DNA of 64,000 nucleotides, from assembly GCA_036657595.1 (NCBI GenBank), contig JAVXFZ010000003.1, forward strand, positions 1-64,000, given 5' to 3'. The DNA comes from Odoribacter sp036657595. Lineage in GTDB: Bacteria; Bacteroidota; Bacteroidia; Bacteroidales; Marinifilaceae. The notes under the pieces are model-generated. The model saw only the letters and a list, made by a program, of their open reading frames with translations. It made no database searches and was not told the origin of the DNA. Shown here one piece after another: positions 1 through 8,769 of this stretch (positions are counted from its first letter, which is position 1; each line of letters starts with the position of its first letter). The translations under genes were made by a program, and so were the position numbers.

Positions 1-21
1 GAAAGCCTGAAAAAGAAATAA
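1..21 (+). CDS. Possible 3' end of an upstream gene (partial)
   Basis: The first 21 bases can be read in frame 1 as six codons (Glu-Ser-Leu-Lys-Lys-Lys) and a TAA stop. A lysine-rich tail before an RND efflux operon would suit a regulator gene, but nothing identifies the family and the reading may be chance. Confidence 0.25.
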   Translation, partial: ESLKKK

Positions 22-147
22 ACAAACTCTTTCCACAACAAACCTTTCGCCGGCAAATCCCGTATTGAGAGACAGGAGTGGAACGTAGCTCTTAAAAACA
101 CTCAAGCAGTGGTGTCTATGTTCCATCCATCATTTAATAGGAACACT

Positions 148-1536
148 ATGCACCGGCTTATTCTACTCCTTCTATTGCTTTCATTGGCTCTCCGGCTTTC
201 TGCCCGGCAGGACACAACGCTCCATCTGCAACAAATCCTCCCATCCAACGACGTTTGGTGGCAACTGTTTGGCGATTCCACACTCCACCAACTGATTCAA
301 AAGGCAAGCGACAACAACTACAACCTGCTGAATGCCATCCAAAACATCCAAATAGCCCACTCCCGTTTACGGATTGAGCAAAGCGGTTTCTACCCATCGT
401 TCAGCGTCACCTCTCAATACACCCCCGAAAAGAGCAGCCTCGGCATCGACAAAATCAGTGCTTACAGCCACATCGGACAAGCAGCCATAGCAATGAACTG
501 GGAGATAGACCTATTCGGAAGCATCCGAAAAAATGCAAAATCACAAAAAGAATATTACTTCGCTTCCCAAGAAGACTATCGGGGAGTGATGATCTCCTTA
601 GCGGCGGAAGTCGCCACCGCTTACATACAATTACGCACCTATCAACAACAATTGAACGTTGCCCGACAAAATCTGCTATCGCAAAAAGAAATCCTCCAAT
701 TGAATGAATCCCAACTCAAAGCCGGCTTAACCTCCTCGCTGACGGTCGCCCAAGCCAAAGGACTATGGCTACAAACGAAAGCCCTCCTTCCGGGCATTGA
801 AGCTTCGATTTACAATCAAGTAAATGCCATTGCCGTCTTGTTGGGTGAATATTCAGACAGCCTACGTCTATCCCTATTAAAGACGGCACCACTCCCCCCA
901 CCTTCTACTCCGGCGATCGTCGGCATCCCTACCGACCTCGTACGCCGCCGCCCCGATGTGCGATCAGCAGAACGCACAATGGATGCCCTTAGCGCATCGG
1001 TGGGTGCGACAAGGGCAGACTGGTTGCCTAAATTTTACCTTGCCGGCAGTATCGGTGTTGGCAGCGAAACCTTTAAAGAAGCCTTTCGCAAAGAAAACAG
1101 ATACTGGCAAATCAGCCCCTCCATCCAATGGACTCTCTTCAGCGGACGGAAATTAGTGGAAACCACTCGTGCCGCCCGCCTGCAATTGGACGAGGGCATC
1201 AACAACTACAACCAAACCCTATTGACTGCCTTGCAAGAAATAGACAATGCGATCTTCACTTACAACAAATCATTGCAGCAATTGACAGCCGACCAAGAGG
1301 CACTCGCACAAATACGCTTATCATTGGAATATGCCGTCGATCTGTATAAAAAAGGCTTAACGAACTATCAAACAGTACTCGATTCGCAACGCAACCTTCT
1401 CGCTTACGAAAACACCTTTGTCAATGCGCAAAGCACCGTTTTGCTCTACCTGATCCAAACCTACAAGGCTTTAGGAGGAGGCTTCAACAACCACGATACA
1501 GATTTGTCCACCCTAAAAATAAAAAACAAAGAATGA
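148..1536 (+). CDS. TolC-like outer-membrane channel of an RND efflux pump (OMF family)
   Basis: Outer-membrane trimeric channel that carries substrates of the RND pump across the outer membrane. The protein has two OEP-type helical/strand repeats and the family motif VPTDLVRRRPDVRSAE near residues 265-285. The ATG at 148 is preferred over the upstream GTG (109) and ATG (118). It has AGGA six to nine bases upstream and begins a clean signal peptide of about 20 residues (MHRLILLLLLLSLALRLSA). Relatives of the NodT/OprM group are usually lipoproteins, but no lipobox cysteine is seen here. The stop overlaps the start of the adaptor gene by four bases (ATGA), so the genes are cotranscribed. The channel gene comes first; the commoner order is adaptor, pump, channel. 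Confidence 0.9.
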   Translation: MHRLILLLLLLSLALRLSARQDTTLHLQQILPSNDVWWQLFGDSTLHQLIQKASDNNYNLLNAIQNIQIAHSRLRIEQSGFYPSFSVTSQYTPEKSSLGIDKISAYSHIGQAAIAMNWEIDLFGSIRKNAKSQKEYYFASQEDYRGVMISLAAEVATAYIQLRTYQQQLNVARQNLLSQKEILQLNESQLKAGLTSSLTVAQAKGLWLQTKALLPGIEASIYNQVNAIAVLLGEYSDSLRLSLLKTAPLPPPSTPAIVGIPTDLVRRRPDVRSAERTMDALSASVGATRADWLPKFYLAGSIGVGSETFKEAFRKENRYWQISPSIQWTLFSGRKLVETTRAARLQLDEGINNYNQTLLTALQEIDNAIFTYNKSLQQLTADQEALAQIRLSLEYAVDLYKKGLTNYQTVLDSQRNLLAYENTFVNAQSTVLLYLIQTYKALGGGFNNHDTDLSTLKIKNKE

Positions 1537-2696
1537 AACGAATTATATTTCTACTACTGGGAGTCAGCCTGCTATTGGCAGGGTGTAAAAAGAAAAACCA
1601 GCCATCTCCCTCCTCTTCCCTCTCCGTGCCGGAAATACGGGTTGATACGCCTACGCAAGGAAACGTGACCTACACCTACGAATATCCCGCTTATTTAGAA
1701 GCCATACAAACGGTTCAGCTCGTGGCAAGAGTTTCGGGATTCCTCGAAAAGATGGAATATACCGCAGGACAAAGCGTCAAGGCAGGACAACTGCTGTTCA
1801 CCATCGAACCGCAACCTTATCGCGACCAATTAGATGCCGCACTCGCGGGAATGAAAAGCGCGGAAGCACAACACGCTTACGCCCAAGCCCAATATGAAAG
1901 GATGAAAGAAGCAATGCCCGGCAAAGGGGTCAGCGAAATTGATTTCCTTCAATCCGAATCGGCTGTACAAACCGCCGCCGCCACCGTACAAACTGCCGCC
2001 GCACAAGTCAATACCACCCGCACGAATCTGAATTACTGCTACATCAAAGCCCCCTTTGACGGACGTATTTCCCGTAACACCGTCGATGTCAAAAACTTTG
2101 TTGCCGCCACCGTACAACCCACCACCTTAGCCACCCTTTATCGAGACAAGGTGATGTACGCCTATTTCAATATGGCTTACGCCGAATACACCAACCTTCC
2201 GTCCGTGGACGATCTCTCCTATCGCCGGACATCCCTCCGAGAAGTCAGCATCTGCGATGCCGAAAATCCCTCCCGACAATGGCGGGGACAATTGGACTAT
2301 ACCGCCCCCGATGTTGATTTACAAACCGGGACAGTCACCGTCCGCGCTATCGTAGAAAACCCCCACGCCGAACTACTCAGCGGGATGTACGTCAAAATTA
2401 CCGTACCTTATAAAGAAGTTTTTAACGCACTGCTGATCCCTGAAACCTCCATCGGAACCAATCAGGGAGGACGTTATATTTACACCGTCGGTTCGGACAA
2501 CAAAATAAACCTCCAACCGGTGAAAGTAGGCATCCTCACTCCCAACAACCGTCGGGAAATCATCCACGGCGTCACCCCCGACAGCCGATATGTCGTTGAA
2601 GCCCTTATCAGTGTCCGCCCCGGAATGAGCGTAAAACCCATTACCGCCCCTTCCTCCCGTCCGCCCACCCAACACGCCTCTTTTATTCCTTATTGA
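1533..2696 (+). CDS. RND efflux membrane-fusion (adaptor) lipoprotein, AcrA/MexA type
   Basis: Periplasmic adaptor that links the inner-membrane pump to the outer-membrane channel. The lipobox LLLAGC puts the lipidated cysteine at residue 18. The lipoyl-like half motif ARVSGFLEKMEYTAGQSVKA follows at about residue 57. An alpha-helical hairpin rich in Ala/Gln (about 100-160) comes next, then the second lipoyl half (YIKAPFDGRISRN) and beta-barrel and membrane-proximal domains to about residue 370. Length (387 aa) is normal. It overlaps the channel gene by four bases and lies 26 bases before the pump gene. The coding strand is C-rich like its two partners. Confidence 0.93.
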   Translation: MKRIIFLLLGVSLLLAGCKKKNQPSPSSSLSVPEIRVDTPTQGNVTYTYEYPAYLEAIQTVQLVARVSGFLEKMEYTAGQSVKAGQLLFTIEPQPYRDQLDAALAGMKSAEAQHAYAQAQYERMKEAMPGKGVSEIDFLQSESAVQTAAATVQTAAAQVNTTRTNLNYCYIKAPFDGRISRNTVDVKNFVAATVQPTTLATLYRDKVMYAYFNMAYAEYTNLPSVDDLSYRRTSLREVSICDAENPSRQWRGQLDYTAPDVDLQTGTVTVRAIVENPHAELLSGMYVKITVPYKEVFNALLIPETSIGTNQGGRYIYTVGSDNKINLQPVKVGILTPNNRREIIHGVTPDSRYVVEALISVRPGMSVKPITAPSSRPPTQHASFIPY

Positions 2697-2722
2697 TGAC
2701 CGTATCTCCTTAATCCCCTGTT

Positions 2723-5700
2723 ATGTTCAGCACCTTTTTCATCCACCGACCCATATTCGCCACCGTTCTCTCTATCCTCATCATCATTGCCGGATTGCTC
2801 TCGCTGCGGAGCCTACCCATCGAAGAATATCCCACCATCACGCCCCCGACCGTCGTTGTCCGGGCTTCCTATCCGGGAGCCAATGCCACAACCATCGCCG
2901 ATATGGTCGGTACACCCATCGAACAATCCGTCAACGGCGTAGAAGGGATGTTGTATATGTCGTCCACCTCATCCAGTACGGGCACCTACCAACTGACCAT
3001 CACTTTTGAAGTAGGCACTAACCTTGATATGGCAACCGTCTTAGTAGAAAACCGAGTCAATATGTCACTCAGCACCCTACCACAAGAAGTCACCCAAATA
3101 GGCATCACCACCACCAAAGAATCGACCAACATCGTTATGTTCCTCTCGCTCACCTCCGACACCCCAGAATATGATGCTCTTTTCCTATCCAACTATGCCG
3201 CCCTCAACATCACAAACGAATTAGGACGCGTGAAAGGCGTTGGGAATGTCGGTCTTTTCGGGATGGGCAATTACAGTATGCGCATCTGGCTCGATCCCGA
3301 CCCACTCGCCATTCGAGGCATCACCCCTGCGGATGTCATCGCCGCCATACAGGGACAAAACATACAAGTCACCGCCGGCAGCGTAGGAGCAGAACCGCTG
3401 ACACAAAAAGAAGCCTACCAATATACCTTAGAAACACAAGGTCTGTTGATCGACGAAGAAGAATTTGGCAACATCATTGTCAAAGCAATGCCCGACGGCA
3501 AATACCTCCGTCTTCGCGATCTGGCAACCATCGAACTGGGACGTGAAGATTACAGCTCGACCGCCAGCCTGAAAGGGGCAGGCGTCGCCGCCATTTCCAT
3601 CTATCAGCTACCCGGAGCCAACGCCCTCGACGTTTCAAAACGAATCAAAGAGGAAATGAACACCTTGTCGTCCTATTTCCCCAAAGGAATCCATTACAGT
3701 GTCACCCTCGACACCACCGAATTTATTCAAGCATCTATTTCAGGCATCTATCAAACCCTCGTCTCTGCCTTTATCCTTGTCCTGTTGGTCATCCTCATTT
3801 TCCTGCAAAATTGGCGGGCAATGCTGATACCCTTACTGACCATCCCCGTTTCGCTAATCGGCACTTTCACCTTTATGTCGCTGCTCGGCTTTTCCATCAA
3901 TACCCTCACCCTCTTCGGCTTAGTATTGGCGATTGGGCTCGTAGTCGATGATGCCATCATCATTGTAGAAAACAGCTACCGTCTCATAGAAAGCGGACAA
4001 TACGCCACCGTCAAAGATGCCGTCATACAAGCGATGAAAGAAGTATCGGGAGCCATCGTTGGCATCGTATTGGTGCTACTCGCAGTCTTCATCCCCACCG
4101 CTTTTATCGGCGGGATCACCGGACAACTGTATAAACAATTTGCACTGACCATCGCCATCTCTACGGTCATCAGCGGCTTTAATGCCCTCACCCTCAGCCC
4201 CGCCCTCTGCGCCTTGTTTCTAAAACCAAAGCAACCGACAAAATTCTTTCTTTTCAAAGCCTTCAACCGCTTTTTCGAGAAAACCACGAAAGGCTATACT
4301 TGGATGGTCGCCACCTTGATGCGAAAGGCGGTGATGACTTCTATCGTTTTCTTAGTTCTCACCACCTTCGCTTTTTGGGGATTTTTCAAATTGCCGCACA
4401 CTTTCCTGCCGGACGAAGATCAAGGATATTTCATCGCTTTTATGCAACTGAGCGACGGATCCTCCTTGAGCCAAACCGCCACCGCCCTGCAAAAAGCCTC
4501 AGATCTGCTCAACCAAATGGAAGGCATAGAAACCTATATCTCTATCAACGGCTTTTCGATGATGAGCAACGCCAATGCCTCTAATGCTGCCACGCTGTTC
4601 GTTATGTTGAAAAACTGGGACCAGCGAAAAGCCAAAAACCTCAGCGCGCAAAGCCTTGCCGATCAATTCAACGGAATGGCATACCGCTCCATCCCCGAAG
4701 CCCAAACTTTCGCCGTACTCCCCCCTTCCATTCCGGGCTTGGGACAAAGCAGCGGATTTGAGGTGATGATCGAAGACATCAACAACTACGGACCACAGGA
4801 ATTACAAAAAATAACCGACGAATTGACGAGGGCAGGCAATCAAACTCCGGGCTTGAGTGCCGTCGAATCAATGTTCAGCGCAAGCGTCCCCCAATATTAC
4901 CTCAACATTGACCGCAACAAAGTGGAATTGATGCAAATCCCCTTAGAAGACGTCTTCAGCACCATCGGCACCTTCCTCGGTTCCTCGTATGTCAACAATT
5001 TCGTCAAATTCGGACGCACCTATCAGGTGAAAGTAGCCGGTGCCCCGGACAGCCGTGCCACCATCGAAAATCTCCGGTTGCTAAACGTCCGCAACAGTCA
5101 AGGAAATATGATTCCCCTGACCGCTTTTACAAGCATAGAAACCCGTTTGGGAGCAGAAAATCTCACCAAATACAACACCTATATCTCCTCGCTGATCTCC
5201 GGATCGCCCGCCAAGGGGTACAGTTCCGGTGAAGCTTTGAATAAAATGTCCCAACTGATAGAGGAAAAAACCGGTCGATCCTACGGCTACGAATGGACTT
5301 CTATCGCCTATCAAGAAAAAAGCGCAGCCTCATCGACCTCCGTTATTTTCATCTTAGCCATTTTAGTCGCCTACCTGATTTTGGCTGCACAATATGAAAG
5401 CTGGAGCGATCCCATTGCCGTTATTCTCGGTCTACCCATCGCTCTACTGGGAGTTGTAGCGGGTGTGATGGTGATGAATCTGCCCATCAGCGTTTACACC
5501 CAAATTGGAGTCGTTCTCCTGATCGCACTGGCAGCCAAAAATGCCATTCTCATTGTAGCATTTGCCCGCGACTATCACGCCTCCGGCAAATCCATTCGTG
5601 ACTCCGCCCTCGAAGGGGGACGTGTCCGCCTCCGCCCCATCCTGATGACCTCCTTCGCCTTCATACTCGGCACTTTCCCACTGGTCATTTCCACCGGTGC

Positions 5701-5863
5701 CGGTGCTGCCAGCCGCATCTCTCTCGGCATAGCCGTCTTTGCCGGTATGCTAATGACCTCCCTCGTCGGCACCCTTTTCATCCCCAGTTTCTATCTCCTG
5801 ATGGAAAGCCTGCACGAAAAATTCACCCGAAAGAAAAAACAAAACAAAGAGATCACCCCTTAA
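2723..5863 (+). CDS. RND multidrug efflux pump, HAE-1 (AcrB/MexB) family
   Basis: Inner-membrane proton-driven pump, 1046 aa as expected. It begins with the family signature FFIHRPIFATVLSILIIIAG (TM1). A large porter domain with the pseudo-twofold repeat follows. The proton relay is intact: adjacent Asp-Asp in GLVVDDAIIIVEN (about residue 407, TM4) and Lys in LIALAAKNAILIVAF (TM10). The N-terminal YPTITPPTVVVRASYPGAN is typical of the HAE-1 group, so hydrophobic drugs, bile acids or detergents are the likely substrates (inference). It is the last gene of the operon. No regulator gene is visible in the window. Confidence 0.95.
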   Translation: MFSTFFIHRPIFATVLSILIIIAGLLSLRSLPIEEYPTITPPTVVVRASYPGANATTIADMVGTPIEQSVNGVEGMLYMSSTSSSTGTYQLTITFEVGTNLDMATVLVENRVNMSLSTLPQEVTQIGITTTKESTNIVMFLSLTSDTPEYDALFLSNYAALNITNELGRVKGVGNVGLFGMGNYSMRIWLDPDPLAIRGITPADVIAAIQGQNIQVTAGSVGAEPLTQKEAYQYTLETQGLLIDEEEFGNIIVKAMPDGKYLRLRDLATIELGREDYSSTASLKGAGVAAISIYQLPGANALDVSKRIKEEMNTLSSYFPKGIHYSVTLDTTEFIQASISGIYQTLVSAFILVLLVILIFLQNWRAMLIPLLTIPVSLIGTFTFMSLLGFSINTLTLFGLVLAIGLVVDDAIIIVENSYRLIESGQYATVKDAVIQAMKEVSGAIVGIVLVLLAVFIPTAFIGGITGQLYKQFALTIAISTVISGFNALTLSPALCALFLKPKQPTKFFLFKAFNRFFEKTTKGYTWMVATLMRKAVMTSIVFLVLTTFAFWGFFKLPHTFLPDEDQGYFIAFMQLSDGSSLSQTATALQKASDLLNQMEGIETYISINGFSMMSNANASNAATLFVMLKNWDQRKAKNLSAQSLADQFNGMAYRSIPEAQTFAVLPPSIPGLGQSSGFEVMIEDINNYGPQELQKITDELTRAGNQTPGLSAVESMFSASVPQYYLNIDRNKVELMQIPLEDVFSTIGTFLGSSYVNNFVKFGRTYQVKVAGAPDSRATIENLRLLNVRNSQGNMIPLTAFTSIETRLGAENLTKYNTYISSLISGSPAKGYSSGEALNKMSQLIEEKTGRSYGYEWTSIAYQEKSAASSTSVIFILAILVAYLILAAQYESWSDPIAVILGLPIALLGVVAGVMVMNLPISVYTQIGVVLLIALAAKNAILIVAFARDYHASGKSIRDSALEGGRVRLRPILMTSFAFILGTFPLVISTGAGAASRISLGIAVFAGMLMTSLVGTLFIPSFYLLMESLHEKFTRKKKQNKEITP

Positions 5864-6087
5864 ATCATCTTTCCCCGAAAACGAAACTCAACGGCTCATT
5901 TGAATCGCCCGCTCACCCAAAAAAAGGGGATCGCGCGATTTGAACAGGTGACTATTTATCCTTCTCCGCCAATCACTTCATTCTTCGGTCATCTCTTTTT
6001 GTCATCGTCTTGTCCTCTCCTTTCCTTCCGCTTGATATAAAAGAGGATTCAAGCCGTTTTTATCCCCCGTACAACACCTATTTAAAT
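5864..6087. other. Intergenic region after the RND operon, with an imperfect hairpin
   Basis: No gene is seen here. Bases 5903-5940 hold an imperfect inverted repeat: AATCGC pairs with GCGATT at the ends, with mismatches inside, around a run of A. It has no clear U tract, so it is a weak terminator candidate for the pump operon. The remainder is C/T-rich without reading frames worth calling. Confidence 0.35.
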
Positions 6088-6175
6088 GGGTGATGAATAG
6101 GAAGTGAATGGGAGTTGAATGGGAGTTGATGTAAGGGGGAAGATACGATGAAGATAAAATCAAGAAAAGTAGACA
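6088..6175. repeat. Degenerate tandem array with an 11-bp period (8 units)
   Basis: Eight consecutive 11-bp units can be cut without gaps: gggtgatgaat, aggaagtgaat, gggagttgaat, gggagttgatg, taagggggaag, atacgatgaag, ataaaatcaag, aaaagtagaca. Units 3 and 4 are nearly identical, and neighbours share endings such as gaat or aag. The array ends 86 bases before the sigma factor gene at 6262. A second array with the same period lies at 38712-38810 beside another ECF sigma gene. Confidence 0.7.
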
Positions 6176-6261
6176 TAGGAAATCAACAGGGATATATTCG
6201 TTCTTTTTGAGAAAAAAAACATTTTCTTTGTAATAAAATAAAATCTCATTCGTCTTAGTAA

Positions 6262-6780
6262 ATGATGACAGAAAAGGAATTTAATCATATCATTCTGCCG
6301 CTGACAAAAAATATTTATTCATTTGCCTTAAATATGATCGGCAATGCAGCCGATGCAGCGGATATTACCCAAGATACGATGGTTAAATTGTGGGAAGGGA
6401 GAGATAAATGGAAAAAGGTGGAAAATCCAAAGGCGTGGGCACTGAAAATGGTGCGCAACCTTTGCTTAGACTGGATGAAAAAGAAGAAACCGGTATATGA
6501 CGAGCAGGAAGTCATCTGTAACGGCGGATATGATACCGATTTGTTGACCCGGATGGAGGAAAAGAATACAGCAGAAGCCGTGAGGTTGATTATCAACACC
6601 TTGCCCGACAATCAACGGGAAGTGATGATCTTAAGAGAATTGGAGGAATTGGAATATGATGAGATTTCACGCATCACGGGCTTGGGATTGAATAACATTC
6701 GGGTGTTGTTGTCGCGAGGACGCAGCAAAGTGAAAGAGATTTTGGTTGGGAAGTATAAAATTTCGAGGTACGAGGGATGA
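6262..6780 (+). CDS. ECF-type RNA polymerase sigma factor
   Basis: Sigma-70 family factor of 172 aa made only of regions 2 and 4. Region 2 covers about residues 5-75, with the -10 recognition core AADITQDTMVKLWEGRDKW. Region 4 covers about 110-165, with the helix-turn-helix YDEISRITGLGLNNIRVLLS. Either of two adjacent ATGs (6262, 6265) could start it. It is followed by a small one-TM protein and a DUF4252 protein, an arrangement seen in other Bacteroidetes; the middle protein is the natural anti-sigma candidate. The nearest promoter-like box is TTTCTTTG at 6223-6230, an imperfect match. Confidence 0.93.
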   Translation: MMTEKEFNHIILPLTKNIYSFALNMIGNAADAADITQDTMVKLWEGRDKWKKVENPKAWALKMVRNLCLDWMKKKKPVYDEQEVICNGGYDTDLLTRMEEKNTAEAVRLIINTLPDNQREVMILRELEELEYDEISRITGLGLNNIRVLLSRGRSKVKEILVGKYKISRYEG

Positions 6781-6816
6781 ATGAATTTTTAAAGAGCCGG
6801 GAAGGATAAAAAAGAA

Positions 6817-7254
6817 ATGATGGAAAACCAAAAAGAGATATTGAAACGCTATTACCGGGGAGAAACGACCTTGCCGGAAGAACAAAGCCTAAGAGAAGCG
6901 CGCCGGCGGGGAGAACTGCCGGAGGAAGCAGTGTTAGATTTTAGGGGCACAGAGGCGGGGTTACCGGAAAGCTTAACGACAAGCATCCGGCACCGTATCC
7001 GGAAGAGTGAAAGACGACGAATCGTTTACCGTTGGATCGCCGGCGGGAGTGTGGCTGCGGTGTTCGTACTCATTATTTCTTTGCGCGGACTTCTACCTGT
7101 CGCGGAAGACGAGGGGGTGTCTGTTTCAGATCATCTAAAAAAGGAACGTTTTGAAAATGCTCTCCAAGTGATCGGGAATGTGCTGGAGGGAAGGATCGCA
7201 CGACCGCAAAAAGTGTTGTACGAGGATCATCATTTGATTATTGCTATTGAATAA
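6817..7254 (+). CDS. Small one-TM protein, candidate anti-sigma factor
   Basis: 145 aa. The N-terminal 70 residues are charged and would be cytoplasmic. One membrane segment follows a basic stretch at about 73-93 (WIAGGSVAAVFVLIISLRGL). The short C-terminal part would be periplasmic. No known domain is recognised. Its place 36 bases after an ECF sigma gene and before a DUF4252 gene, plus the cytoplasm-TM-periplasm layout, suggest an anti-sigma factor (inference). Two ATGs are available (6817, 6820). Confidence 0.7.
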   Translation: MMENQKEILKRYYRGETTLPEEQSLREARRRGELPEEAVLDFRGTEAGLPESLTTSIRHRIRKSERRRIVYRWIAGGSVAAVFVLIISLRGLLPVAEDEGVSVSDHLKKERFENALQVIGNVLEGRIARPQKVLYEDHHLIIAIE

Positions 7255-7279
7255 AATAAATGAATAAGATTATCAGAAT

Positions 7280-8560
7280 ATGAAACAACTATTTATCATC
7301 CTGTTGGCTATCGTTGCTTTGCCATTTTACACGCAAGCACAATTGTCAAAATTAATGTCAAAATACCACGAACAAAATGGAGTCACTGTGACGCAGTTGG
7401 ATAAAAGTCTGTATGGACTTTATCAAAAGTCCAATCTTCCCCCCGAAGCGATCGAGATGTTGCGGAAATTAGACGAGGTGAATATTTTGAATCTGAATCT
7501 GACTACCTGCGAGGCGGGAATGGAAAATGAAGTGAACACACAGTTCAGAGCCATATTAGACAATCCGGAACAATATAAGTTGATAAAGAGTCACCGGGAT
7601 GATTTCGGAAAGCAATTGATTTACAGTCGAAGTGAAAATGGGAAAACAACAGATTTAGTCGTGATGAATCGAAATCCGGAACGGCTGGATCTGATAGAAT
7701 TGCGAGGGGATATACAATTGGATAAGATTGCGTTGTTGTCAAAGGCGTTGAATTTAAAAGGATTGCATTCATTAGCCGCTCTGTCTTCTCATCCTGATTT
7801 TTATCAGTCTTTTAAGCATTCAAACGATTATGGTTTCCCGCCGGATTCGATGTTGCAACTGCCCTCCCAAATACGTCAAATGGACAAGTCGATGCGGATG
7901 CCATTGAGCAATGGATGGGGAGAAATGATGATGAATATGTTCGGTATGTTTGATGATAGCACGCACAAGGGGGATGATTTTTTCAATCCGTTCGGAGAGT
8001 TTGATTTTCCGGAAGAATTGATGGGCGCACAAGGAGCGGCAGAGCGTTTTTTGAAAGATCAGGGCTTCGGTTCGGAAAAGGTAGAAAATTATTTTCAATC
8101 GTTTGGAGATGGAGAGAATACAAGCAGTAGTGCCGTCCGCATCACGGAAGAGAACGGAAAAACGAAAATCAAGATTGATGCAAAAAATGCTGATATTACC
8201 TATGTGATTGATGGAAAAAATATGCCCAAAGATAAGGTGCAAATGCCGGAAAAGATCCTGAATGTGGATATTATTCCGTCGAGAAAGGAGATGAAGAAAT
8301 CATATTTATTTGTTACGTCACAAAATAAGATAGGCAGTTTTGTCAGTTTCAAGGACGGGATGTTGATATTTAACTATGAAAATCAGGAGTATAAATACAA
8401 TTTGGATAAAGCAACAGAACCGTTGTTGATTGTCAATGGAAGGCTTTCGACTCGCTTCAATGTTGAGCCCTCCACTATTTTACAAATTCGTCCGGTCAGT
8501 TCTATCGAAAAAGAAATCGGCTATTACCCGAAGGCGGAAGTGATGATTAATACGAAATAA
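7280..8560 (+). CDS. DUF4252 domain-containing secreted protein
   Basis: 426 aa with a signal peptide of about 20 residues ending in YTQA-QL and no lipobox. The first 170 residues carry the DUF4252 pattern: a short helix, then alternating strands around YKLIKSHRDDFGKQLIYSR and IELRGDIQLDKI. The long remainder (about 180-426) is unlike the usual 170-200 aa members and is rich in acidic and Met residues, with a second domain of unknown type. It is the third gene of the sigma/membrane-protein/DUF4252 set, 25 bases after its neighbour. Function unknown. Confidence 0.75.
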   Translation: MKQLFIILLAIVALPFYTQAQLSKLMSKYHEQNGVTVTQLDKSLYGLYQKSNLPPEAIEMLRKLDEVNILNLNLTTCEAGMENEVNTQFRAILDNPEQYKLIKSHRDDFGKQLIYSRSENGKTTDLVVMNRNPERLDLIELRGDIQLDKIALLSKALNLKGLHSLAALSSHPDFYQSFKHSNDYGFPPDSMLQLPSQIRQMDKSMRMPLSNGWGEMMMNMFGMFDDSTHKGDDFFNPFGEFDFPEELMGAQGAAERFLKDQGFGSEKVENYFQSFGDGENTSSSAVRITEENGKTKIKIDAKNADITYVIDGKNMPKDKVQMPEKILNVDIIPSRKEMKKSYLFVTSQNKIGSFVSFKDGMLIFNYENQEYKYNLDKATEPLLIVNGRLSTRFNVEPSTILQIRPVSSIEKEIGYYPKAEVMINTK

Positions 8561-8606
8561 AACAAAGAGGGTTAAGGGATTGCCCGTTATAAGATACACA
8601 TTGTTG

Positions 8607-8655
8607 AAGAGCCTCCGGCTGTCGAGTGAAGAAACAACAGCAGCGTGAGGCTCTT
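8607..8655 (+). terminator. Weak hairpin after the DUF4252 gene
   Basis: AAGAGCCTC (8607-8615) pairs with GAGGCTCTT (8647-8655), and further partial pairing (GGCTGT with ACAGC) lies inside. The arms are followed only by a short T tract, so this may be a terminator or part of a read-through structure between converging genes. Confidence 0.45.
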
Positions 8656-8704
8656 TCGCTATTTGTGTTGAATGGTGAAAAATTCTATCGCTGTGGAGAG
8701 AACG

Positions 8705-8734
8705 AATAATGCCTGCGTTACCGCAGGCATTATT
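8705..8734. terminator. Perfect hairpin terminator after ilvE (bidirectional)
   Basis: A 13-bp perfect stem (AATAATGCCTGCG with its complement) around a four-base loop. It lies 36 bases past the ilvE stop on the minus strand and between converging genes. A/T runs at both ends of the stem would let it work in both directions. Confidence 0.75.
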
Positions 8735-8769
8735 AATATGTTACTTGAAAGTATTTAATGAATTTTCAA

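Noticed and set aside
4300..4584. 94-codon plus-strand frame inside the RND pump gene
   Set aside because: It is an out-of-frame shadow of a conserved pump region, without start signals or recognisable protein.
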